From Pontimonas sp964350865 (lineage in GTDB: Bacteria > Actinomycetota > Actinomycetes > Actinomycetales > Microbacteriaceae), in the NCBI GenBank assembly GCA_964350865.1, contig CAYGLJ010000050.1:1-6929 (forward strand): 6,929 bases of DNA, given 5' to 3'. The translations under genes and the position numbers were made by a program. Positions 1 to 5,393 of the stretch are shown piece after piece. Under the pieces are notes generated by a model. That model was not told the origin of the DNA. It did not search any database and saw only the letters and a program-made list of their open reading frames with translations. The stretch's first letter is position 1; each line of letters starts with the position of its first letter.

Positions 1-1475
1 TCGGTCCTAAAGACCTGAGCGTTGCGGTCCATCTCCTCTTGGAGCTCTTTGCGCAATGTGGCAAGACGCTCTGAGCCATCAGCACTTCGAGCACGCTCGA
101 TCATCTCGCGGACCTCTTTGGCGGGGTCCTCAGGAAGCGGGGCGAATTCGGCTTTGTTGGCGTACTCGACTGAGTAGCGTCCTGCACGCTTTCCAAAGAC
201 GTTGATGTCCAACAGAGAGTTCGTTCCGAGCCTGTTGGAGCCGTGCACCGACACACAGGCGCATTCACCCGCGGCATAGAGGCCCTTGACGACTGTCTCG
301 TTGTCGGAGAGAACCTCCGCCTTGATGTTGGTGGGGATTCCACCCATTGCGTAGTGAGCTGTCGGCATAACAGGAACCGGCTCGTGAACCGGGTCGACAC
401 CTAAATACGTTCTTGCGAACTCAGTGATGTCGGGAAGCTTGGTTTCGAGAACTTCTGCTCCGAGGTGGGTGCAATCAAGGAAGACATAGTCCTTGTTGGG
501 GCCACCACCGCGACCCTCCTGGACTTCCTGGACCATGCAACGAGCGATGATGTCACGCGGGGCAAGGTCCTTGATGGTGGGTGCATAGCGCTCCATGAAT
601 CGCTCACCAGAGGCATTTCGAAGAATCGCCCCCTCACCACGAGCGCCCTCGGTGAGAAGGATTCCGAGACCCGCAAGCCCTGTGGGGTGGAACTGGAAGA
701 ACTCCATGTCCTCCAGCGGAATACCCTTGCGCCACACAATCCCCACACCATCACCGGTCAAGGTGTGGGCGTTAGAGGTGGTCTTGTAGATCTTTCCAAA
801 ACCACCGGTGGCGAACACCACGGACTTGGCGTGGAAGATGTGAATATCTCCAGTGGAGAGTTCATACGCGACGACTCCCGCAGCCTGCTGAGCCTTCTTC
901 TTGCCCTTTGCCCCTGGCTCATCGACCATGATCAGGTCAAGAACATAGAACTCGTTGTAGAACTCGATACCGAGCTTCACGCAGTTCTGGAACAGAGTCT
1001 GCAGAATCATGTGACCGGTACGGTCCGCGGCGTAGCAGGAGCGGCGAACCGGAGCTTTACCGTGGTCTCTCGTGTGACCACCAAATCGACGCTGGTCGAT
1101 TTTGCCATCAGGAGTTCTGTTGAACGGCAGACCCATGTTCTCGAGATCGATGACGGCATCGATGGCCTCTTTGGCAAGAATCTCAGCAGCGTCTTGGTCG
1201 ACGAGGTAGTCCCCACCCTTGACCGTGTCAAAGGTGTGCCATTCCCAACTGTCCTCTTCAATGTTTGCGAGCGCAGCCGCCATACCGCCCTGAGCGGCTC
1301 CAGTGTGAGAGCGGGTGGGGTAGAGCTTGGAAATCACGGCCGTCTTGGCATGAGGGCCGGCCTCTATGGCTGCCCTCATGCCAGCACCTCCGGCGCCGAC
1401 GATGACAACGTCGAACTGGTGGTGGTGTGTGGTGATGTCGTTCTGTGGAGTTGTGGTGTCAGCGCTTGCCATCAT
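1..1475 (-). CDS. sdhA: Succinate dehydrogenase flavoprotein subunit SdhA (partial, C-terminus beyond the left edge)
   Basis: Catalytic subunit of respiratory complex II; it oxidises succinate to fumarate with covalently bound FAD on the cytoplasmic face of the membrane. The frame is open from 1475 to the window edge, giving 491 codons, so roughly 100 of about 590-600 residues are missing. Visible motifs in order: dinucleotide-binding VVIVGAGGAGMRAA (residues 23-36), flavinylation site SHTGAAQGG with the FAD-linked His at 57, the FGGHTRDHG...RRSCYAADRTGH block, FQFHPTG, the catalytic loop APRDIIAR with Arg307, and HGSNRLGTNSLLD with His411. The last visible residues resemble the usual SdhA C-terminal helical region. 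Two tandem ATGs (1475 and 1472) can start it. A GAGGTGAT Shine-Dalgarno overlaps the end of sdhD, whose stop lies 5 bp upstream, so translation is probably coupled. sdhB is expected next, outside the window. Confidence 0.96.
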   Translation of the reverse strand, partial: MMASADTTTPQNDITTHHHQFDVVIVGAGGAGMRAAIEAGPHAKTAVISKLYPTRSHTGAAQGGMAAALANIEEDSWEWHTFDTVKGGDYLVDQDAAEILAKEAIDAVIDLENMGLPFNRTPDGKIDQRRFGGHTRDHGKAPVRRSCYAADRTGHMILQTLFQNCVKLGIEFYNEFYVLDLIMVDEPGAKGKKKAQQAAGVVAYELSTGDIHIFHAKSVVFATGGFGKIYKTTSNAHTLTGDGVGIVWRKGIPLEDMEFFQFHPTGLAGLGILLTEGARGEGAILRNASGERFMERYAPTIKDLAPRDIIARCMVQEVQEGRGGGPNKDYVFLDCTHLGAEVLETKLPDITEFARTYLGVDPVHEPVPVMPTAHYAMGGIPTNIKAEVLSDNETVVKGLYAAGECACVSVHGSNRLGTNSLLDINVFGKRAGRYSVEYANKAEFAPLPEDPAKEVREMIERARSADGSERLATLRKELQEEMDRNAQVFRT

Positions 1476-1480
1476 GTGCT

Positions 1481-1930
1481 CTACATCACCTCAGCACAGA
1501 ACGAAGGCAGCAGTTCGGCAGGTGACCCAGCGGGGCAAGGGTCAAAGGCGTAGATCGTGAGGGTTCCGAGAACCAGCAACGCGATGGTCGACACCAGGAG
1601 AGCACCGTGGAGGATTCTCCGGGTGGACGCCTGAGTTGCGTAGTCATTGACCAATGTGCGCATTCCATTGGCACCGTGAATCAGAGCAAGCCACAACATG
1701 GCCGTGTCCCAGACAACCCAGAAGGGGTCAGTGAACTTGCCAGCGACGAAGGCGAAGTCAATGGCCTTGACGCCTTCGCCGACCATCAGGTTGACGAACA
1801 GGTGACCGAAGATCAGGACAACGAGCACGATGCCAGAGGCACGCATGTAAATCCAGCCCCACTTTTCCCAATTGATTCCGCGCTTCTCGGGACGGATGGG
1901 GGACCGGGGAGTTTCGATAGTTACGCTCAT
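1481..1930 (-). CDS. sdhD: Succinate dehydrogenase hydrophobic membrane anchor subunit SdhD
   Basis: Second membrane anchor of complex II, which with SdhC holds heme b and the quinone site. It has 149 residues: a basic N-terminus, then three hydrophobic segments at about residues 31-51, 70-88 and 110-130. The second ends in LIHGANGMRTLVNDY. By comparison with E. coli SdhD, His85 is the likely heme ligand and Asp96-Tyr97 correspond to the conserved DY pair near the quinone site. That mapping comes from family knowledge, not from an alignment. I chose the ATG at 1930 because it lies 4 bp after the sdhC stop and has GGGTGG upstream. The in-frame ATG at 1951 would overlap sdhC and add seven atypical residues (MCLGGRA). 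Cotranscribed with sdhC and sdhA. The C and D names are sometimes swapped in actinobacteria. Confidence 0.9.
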   Translation of the reverse strand: MSVTIETPRSPIRPEKRGINWEKWGWIYMRASGIVLVVLIFGHLFVNLMVGEGVKAIDFAFVAGKFTDPFWVVWDTAMLWLALIHGANGMRTLVNDYATQASTRRILHGALLVSTIALLVLGTLTIYAFDPCPAGSPAELLPSFCAEVM

Positions 1931-1934
1931 TGCT

Positions 1935-2387
1935 CTACCACCCAAACACATTCATCAGATGACGGGGAGTGAACGCCAGCATGGTCACAACCCAGAGGCT
2001 CAGCACGACGTAGAACATCGCGACATGGTGACGCGCTCCGATGTTCCAGAAGTCGACGAGGATGATGCGCAGACCGTTGAAGGCGTGGAAGACGACAGCG
2101 CCGACGAGCCCAATCTCTGCAACACCCATCAGGGGAGTTTGGTAGGCACCGATGACGGCGTTGTATGCCTCAGGGCTGACGCGGACGAGGGCAGTGTCCA
2201 GGATGTGGACGAGCAGGAAGAAGTAGATGCCAATGCCGGTGATCCGGTGGAGGACCCACGACCACATGCCTTCGCGGCCGCGGTACAGAGTTCCTCCGGG
2301 GATGACACTTTTCTTGCGGGGGGTGGGAACTTCGATCGTCACCGAGGGTGACGCAGAAGTCCCAGAGTTACTTGCAGAAGTCGCCAC
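1935..2387 (-). CDS. sdhC: Succinate dehydrogenase cytochrome b556 subunit SdhC
   Basis: First gene of the sdh operon, encoding the cytochrome b anchor of complex II. From the chosen GTG start it has 150 residues. A Ser/Thr-rich N-terminal extension precedes PGGTLYRGREGMWSWVLHRITG, where LHRITG (residues 46-51) is the quinone-site signature of the SdhC family (E. coli has HRVSG). Three transmembrane segments lie at about 50-68, 88-113 and 120-142. The second contains FHAFNGLR, with His101 the probable heme b ligand. The GTG at 2387 is preferred because AGGAAAGGGG sits 7 nt upstream. The in-frame ATG at 2465 would add 26 residues unlike the family and would run through the promoter region almost to manC. 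The stop is 4 bp from sdhD. Confidence 0.9.
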   Translation of the reverse strand: MATSASNSGTSASPSVTIEVPTPRKKSVIPGGTLYRGREGMWSWVLHRITGIGIYFFLLVHILDTALVRVSPEAYNAVIGAYQTPLMGVAEIGLVGAVVFHAFNGLRIILVDFWNIGARHHVAMFYVVLSLWVVTMLAFTPRHLMNVFGW

Positions 2388-2394
2388 GACTCTG

Positions 2395-2404
2395 CCCCTT
2401 TCCT
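2395..2404 (-). promoter_or_regulatory. Ribosome binding site deciding the sdhC GTG start
   Basis: AGGAAAGGGG on the minus strand ends 7 nt before the GTG at 2387. It is the only good Shine-Dalgarno match among the candidate sdhC starts and argues for the GTG over the upstream ATGs. Confidence 0.65.
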
Positions 2405-2424
2405 GTGTAGCCCTGAATATCTCC

Positions 2425-2430
2425 ATCATA
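2425..2430 (-). promoter_or_regulatory. Candidate -10 box of the sdhCDA promoter
   Basis: TATGAT on the minus strand lies 37 nt upstream of the sdhC GTG, which would give a leader of about 30 nt containing the Shine-Dalgarno. It matches the TAnnnT -10 pattern usual in actinobacteria, and I see no convincing -35 hexamer at 16-18 bp. The box lies inside a short imperfect dyad, CATC-ATAC-GATG at 2424-2435 on the plus strand, which could be an operator but is too short to claim. This 90-bp spacer separates the operon from the divergent manC. Confidence 0.4.
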
Positions 2431-2465
2431 CGATGTCCTACATGGGCACTTTCCCAGCTTGCCAC

Positions 2466-2471
2466 TAGCCT
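2466..2471 (+). promoter_or_regulatory. Candidate -10 box for leaderless manC mRNA
   Basis: TAGCCT lies 6 nt before the manC ATG at 2478, and no purine-rich Shine-Dalgarno is present between them. With the usual 6-7 nt from the -10 box to the start point, transcription would begin at the A of the ATG. No clear -35 is seen. Confidence 0.4.
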
Positions 2472-2477
2472 TGTGCC

Positions 2478-3575
2478 ATGTCTCAGAGCTCACCTCACGA
2501 CTTTTATGCCGTGATTCCAGCGGGTGGTTCAGGAACCAGGTTGTGGCCATTGTCGCGTTCGCAAGAGCCCAAGTTCTTGCTCGATCTCCTCGGAACAGGC
2601 AAATCATTATTGGTAGAGACGATCGAGCGTTTGTCACCGTTTGCTGATGAGAATCATGTGTATGTGGTGACGGGTGAGGCCCATGTCCCTGCTGTCATGA
2701 ACCAGGCTCCAGGTTTGCCAACGACCAATGTCTTGAGTGAGCCATCGCCGAAGAACTCTGCCGCAGCAGTGGGTTTGGCTGCGTATGTTCTGAACGCTCT
2801 CAATCCCGATGCGATTGTCGGGTTCTTTGCTGCGGACCATGTGATTCAGGAGGACTCAGCGTTCCAAGAAGTCCTGAGGACCGCGATTAGTGCCGCGGAG
2901 TCAGGATACCTGGTAACGATCGGAATCACGCCGCACGAGCCCTCGAGTGCTTTCGGTTACATCAAGAAAGACCGGGCGTTCTCCGGCGAGGGTGTCCATC
3001 ATGTTGGCGAGTTTGTAGAAAAACCCTCCTTCCTCGATGCTCAACGCTTTCTCGCTTCTGGCGACTATCTCTGGAACGCAGGAATCTTTGTGGGCAAAGT
3101 GTCCTCGGTTGTGGCGGCGTTTGATGAGTTTGCCGCGGAGCTCGGGGCTCCTCTGCGCGACATTGCGGACGCACTATCCGCGGGTGAGAATTTTCAGAGT
3201 GCGTGGGACGCCCTGCCGTCCATAGCTTTTGACTACGCCGTCGCGGAGCCAGCAGCGAGAGCAGGAAAGTTCCTGGTCGTGCCCGGGAGCTTTGGATGGC
3301 AAGACGTGGGAGATTTTGCGTCATTGGCGGGAGCAAGAGATAACGGAGCCGCATCGGATGTGATTGTGGTGGGTGACACGACCAAGGTCCACCCCCACGA
3401 TTCCACCGGAATCGTGGTCGGGTCCTCGGGTCGCATCATCACGGTGTTAGGAATGAAAGATGTCGTGATTGTCGATACTCCCGATGCTCTGCTGGTGACA
3501 ACGAAGGACCACGCGCAAGATGTGAAGCAGATCGTGGAGAGCATGAAAGAACAGGGCCTCGAGGGCATCCTCTAG
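2478..3575 (+). CDS. manC: Mannose-1-phosphate guanylyltransferase (GDP-mannose pyrophosphorylase)
   Basis: Forms GDP-mannose from mannose-1-phosphate and GTP in the cytoplasm, supplying mannosyl donors for glycolipids, polysaccharide and protein mannosylation. The 365 residues fit the short actinobacterial form without the C-terminal isomerase (cupin) domain of bifunctional ManC/AlgA. Motifs: nucleotide-binding AGGSGTRLWPLSR (residues 15-27) followed by EPKF, EPSPKNSAAA (88-97), FFAADHVI with metal-binding Asp120, TIGITP...FGYI (147-162), FVEKP (179-183), YLWNAGIF (197-204), and FDYAVAE followed by GWQDVGD (273-279). The start ATG has no Shine-Dalgarno but has a TAGCCT -10-like box 6 nt away. 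It is divergent from sdhC and runs in line with the nucleotide-sugar gene 35 bp downstream. Confidence 0.93.
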   Translation: MSQSSPHDFYAVIPAGGSGTRLWPLSRSQEPKFLLDLLGTGKSLLVETIERLSPFADENHVYVVTGEAHVPAVMNQAPGLPTTNVLSEPSPKNSAAAVGLAAYVLNALNPDAIVGFFAADHVIQEDSAFQEVLRTAISAAESGYLVTIGITPHEPSSAFGYIKKDRAFSGEGVHHVGEFVEKPSFLDAQRFLASGDYLWNAGIFVGKVSSVVAAFDEFAAELGAPLRDIADALSAGENFQSAWDALPSIAFDYAVAEPAARAGKFLVVPGSFGWQDVGDFASLAGARDNGAASDVIVVGDTTKVHPHDSTGIVVGSSGRIITVLGMKDVVIVDTPDALLVTTKDHAQDVKQIVESMKEQGLEGIL

Positions 3576-3597
3576 CTTGTTTCCGCCATCACCCCGG

Positions 3598-3603
3598 TAG
3601 CAT
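3598..3603 (+). promoter_or_regulatory. Candidate -10 box for leaderless transcript of the decarboxylase gene
   Basis: TAGCAT lies 7 nt before the ATG at 3611, in the 35-bp gap after manC. There is no proper Shine-Dalgarno. The layout matches the manC start, so the gene may have its own leaderless promoter in addition to read-through from manC. Confidence 0.35.
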
Positions 3604-3610
3604 CGAGTCC

Positions 3611-4368
3611 ATGCGAATTCTGATTACCGGTGGAGCCGGTTTTGTTGGCTCTCACCTCGCCGAGCGCCTCCTGGACCAAGGCCACGACGTCATCGCCGTC
3701 GACAATTACTTCACCGGGTCGAAGAGGAATATCGAGCATCTGCTCACCAACCCGCGTTTTGAGCTCATGCGTCACGATGTGACCTTCCCGCTCTATGTCG
3801 AAGTTGACGCGATCTATAACCTGGCGTCCCCTGCATCCCCGGTTCACTACCAACACGACCCAGTACAGACGACCAAGACAAACGTCATGGGTGCTATCAA
3901 CATGCTGGGGCTGGCTAAGCGCTTGCGGGTCCCGATTCTCCAAGCCTCAACCTCTGAGGTGTATGGAGATCCCGAAGTTCACCCGCAGCCGGAGGATTAC
4001 TGGGGCAAGGTCAACCCCATTGGGCCGAGAGCCTGCTACGACGAGGCGAAGCGCGTTGCCGAGACTTTGTTCTTCGACTATCACCGCCAACACGGACTGG
4101 ATATCCGCGTTGCTCGAATTTTCAATACTTATGGGCCCCGGATGGCAGCGGATGACGGTCGAGTAGTTAGTAACTTCATTGTTCAAGCACTCCGCGGAGA
4201 ACCACTCACCATTTACGGGGATGGCTCCCAGACCCGCTCTTTCTGTTACGTCGATGACTTGGTGTCGGGACTGATTGCTCTGATGGACAACGCCTCAAAC
4301 GAGCCAGGGCCCGTGAACTTGGGTAACCCTGGCGAATTCACGATGCTGGAGCTTGCCTCCTTGGTCCT
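3611..4368 (+). CDS. UDP-glucuronate decarboxylase (UDP-xylose synthase), C-terminus lost in assembly gap
   Basis: Extended short-chain dehydrogenase that converts UDP-glucuronate to UDP-xylose with bound NAD, a cytoplasmic step making sugar donors for surface glycans. Its N-terminal 252 residues are visible. They show the Rossmann loop ITGGAGFVGSH (5-15), the adenosine-binding acid Asp31 in VDNYFTG, RHDVTFPL (54-61), NLASPASPVHYQ (70-81), STSEVYGDP (113-121), the catalytic YxxxK at Tyr143 and Lys147, RIFNTYGPRM, and GDGSQTRSFCYVDDL. The SPASPxHYQ and STSEVYGDP strings, with Glu116 in the catalytic region, are typical of the UXS group rather than of GalE or RmlB, though a related epimerase cannot be fully excluded. 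About 60 of roughly 310 residues are missing into the N run. The neighbouring manC suggests a shared role in envelope polysaccharide. Confidence 0.87.
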
Positions 4369-4468
4369 NNNNNNNNNNNNNNNNNNNNNNNNNNNNNNNN
4401 NNNNNNNNNNNNNNNNNNNNNNNNNNNNNNNNNNNNNNNNNNNNNNNNNNNNNNNNNNNNNNNNNNNN
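4369..4468. other. Assembly gap (100 N)
   Basis: Exactly 100 N, the conventional placeholder for a scaffold gap of unknown length. The left side ends about 60 codons before a decarboxylase should stop. The right side begins about 70 codons inside a nucleoside hydrolase. At least about 400 bp of coding sequence must therefore be absent, and whole genes may be missing. Confidence 0.97.
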
Positions 4469-5212
4469 TCGGCAGAGAACGTCCACGGCGATGGTGTGGG
4501 CGGGTTATCGATGGACACCGAGGGCGTATCGGTTGAGGACGAGCATGCCGTTGATGCACTCTTGCGCCTCACCGCCGAAGAACCGGGCAATCTCAATGTT
4601 GTTGCCATTGGGCCTCTGACAAATATCGCGATGGCTGTGGTGAAAGACCCAGATTTTCCGTCGCGGGTGAATCATCTCTTCATCATGGGTGGGTCCAATA
4701 ACGCGAGAGGCAACATCACGGCGGCCGCCGAATTCAACTTCTATGTCGATCCCGATGCCGCCAAAATTGTGTTCGCCGCGGGCTTTGACATCACTGTTGT
4801 TCCATGGGAGCCGTTGACTGTGCGCGACGCCATCTTCTCGAGAGAGCAGATGGCGTCAATCGGTAACCAGGGGACCCCGGTTGCTGAGTTTTTCCGTCGC
4901 GTCTGCGAAACGACCCTGGAGTTTGATGAGAGTGTCGGCATTCCGGGATCTTCCCACCCGGATTCATTGACTGTTGCGGTGATGCTTCACCCAGAACTCG
5001 TGACCAAGAGCGCGCCCTATGGAGTGGATGTCGAAGCAGATTCAGAACTGACGAGGGGCTACTCAGCAATGTCCTGGGGGATTCATGGGCTGAAGCCCAA
5101 CGCCCGAGTCATCGAGGAAGTCGATGCACAGGCGTTCTATACCTATATCTCGTCGACTATGGGCTTAGGCACGGTTCCCTCCCGCCCCATCATCGGTCTG
5201 GACGAGGAATAA
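4469..5212 (+). CDS. Nucleoside hydrolase (IUNH family), N-terminus lost in assembly gap
   Basis: Hydrolyses the N-glycosidic bond of ribonucleosides to base and ribose; cytoplasmic salvage. The visible 247 residues start at SAENVHGDGVGG, equivalent to the family's ADVHGxxGLGG motif. They continue with VVAIGPLTNIA (the Ca2+/ribose region), FIMGGSNNARGN, AEFNFYVDPDAA, ITVVPWEPLT and SSHPDSLTVAVMLHPEL. The N-terminal DxDxGxDD calcium motif, about 70 residues, is hidden in the gap. Two points are atypical: the late HD motif reads HPD, so Pro rather than His directly precedes the metal-binding Asp, and VPWEPLT replaces the common LDVT-type segment. These recall the animal-like branch of the family more than classical inosine-uridine hydrolases; that placement is from memory. 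Substrate range cannot be told. It lies just upstream of a nucleoside ABC transporter, which supports a salvage role. Confidence 0.88.
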   Translation, partial: SAENVHGDGVGGLSMDTEGVSVEDEHAVDALLRLTAEEPGNLNVVAIGPLTNIAMAVVKDPDFPSRVNHLFIMGGSNNARGNITAAAEFNFYVDPDAAKIVFAAGFDITVVPWEPLTVRDAIFSREQMASIGNQGTPVAEFFRRVCETTLEFDESVGIPGSSHPDSLTVAVMLHPELVTKSAPYGVDVEADSELTRGYSAMSWGIHGLKPNARVIEEVDAQAFYTYISSTMGLGTVPSRPIIGLDEE

Positions 5213-5217
5213 GAGAG

Positions 5218-5236
5218 CTTCAAGCGATGCTTGAGG
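5218..5236 (+). terminator. Weak hairpin after the nucleoside hydrolase
   Basis: CTTCAAGC-GAT-GCTTGAGG begins 5 nt after the stop codon: eight pairs including one G-T wobble, with a 3-nt loop. No T tract follows directly, so it may be a weak terminator or an mRNA 3'-end stabiliser. Confidence 0.35.
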
Positions 5237-5287
5237 CACATCTGAGCGCCATACCCCAGAGTCAATTTTCTGTGGACATCTGCACTC

Positions 5288-5293
5288 TAGGAT
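5288..5293 (+). promoter_or_regulatory. Candidate -10 box for the nucleoside-binding lipoprotein gene
   Basis: TAGGAT matches the same TAGnnT pattern seen before manC and the decarboxylase gene. Transcription would start near 5300, giving a leader of about 94 nt before the GTG at 5394. A TGGACA at 5273-5278 resembles a -35 box but is only 9 bp away, too close to pair with it. No other strong promoter is visible in the spacer. Confidence 0.4.
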
Positions 5294-5301
5294 GAGAATC
5301 A

Positions 5302-5337
5302 ATGAGCCATCGCCTCACCCTCAATGCTGAATACTGA
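5302..5337 (+). CDS. Putative 11-residue leader peptide (upstream ORF)
   Basis: An ATG at 5302 opens a short frame, MSHRLTLNAEY, ending at TGA 5335-5337. It lies 8 nt after the TAGGAT box, so the mRNA would have at most a couple of nucleotides before the ATG and could be translated leaderless; there is no Shine-Dalgarno. The peptide contains no run of one amino acid that would mark classical attenuation. Its coding sequence covers the 5' arms of both major leader stems, and its stop falls in the 3' arm of the second, so its translation would change the fold. It could equally be a chance ORF; an open frame this short is not evidence by itself. Confidence 0.28.
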   Translation: MSHRLTLNAEY

Positions 5338-5366
5338 GGCGAATTCTCGGGGTCGAGTCGATGGCT
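5305..5366 (+). promoter_or_regulatory. Putative structured 5' leader RNA of the lipoprotein gene (three-stem fold)
   Basis: Three nested complementary pairs are visible. P1 is AGCCATCG (5305-5312) with CGATGGCT (5359-5366), 8 bp. P2 is CGCCTCA (5311-5317) with TGAGGCG (5335-5341), 7 bp, sharing two bases with P1. P3 is CTCG (5346-5349) with CGAG (5354-5357) around GGGT. Together they make a three-way-junction-like fold that starts within a few bases of the predicted RNA 5' end and finishes 27 nt before the GTG, leaving the Shine-Dalgarno free. It resembles no riboswitch class I recognise; the purine riboswitch core is not seen. The P1 arms might instead be DNA operator half-sites. Confidence 0.35.
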
Positions 5367-5379
5367 GTCATACCAAAAT

Positions 5380-5386
5380 GAGAGGA
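5380..5386 (+). promoter_or_regulatory. Ribosome binding site deciding the lipoprotein GTG start
   Basis: GAGAGGA lies 7 nt upstream of the GTG at 5394. It supports this non-ATG start, which also gives a lipoprotein signal peptide of normal length. Confidence 0.7.
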
Positions 5387-5393
5387 CACATTA

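Noticed and set aside
465..1553. Long plus-strand open frame of 362 codons opposite sdhA
   Set aside because: It is antisense to a well-supported SdhA, has low-complexity composition typical of a shadow frame, no recognisable domain and no ribosome binding site.
1931..1951. Upstream ATG for SdhD at 1951
   Set aside because: It overlaps the sdhC stop and adds residues not expected for SdhD; ATG 1930 is correctly spaced from a GGGTGG site.
2388..2465. ATG-started N-terminal extension of SdhC from 2465
   Set aside because: The extension is unlike SdhC, covers the likely promoter and lacks a ribosome site, while GTG 2387 has a strong one.
3541..3610. Terminator between manC and the decarboxylase gene (CCTCGAGG and GAGG-GCAT-CCTC dyads)
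   Set aside because: Stems are only 4 bp, partly inside the coding region, with no T tract.
3611..5212. A bifunctional decarboxylase-nucleoside hydrolase fusion protein
   Set aside because: The frame is joined only by 100 N; both halves are truncated at the gap relative to their own families.
5300..5393. Purine riboswitch in the lipoprotein leader, suggested by three stems and nucleoside context
   Set aside because: The conserved junction and loop-loop bases of the purine aptamer are not present, and stem lengths do not fit; kept only as an unclassified structured leader.
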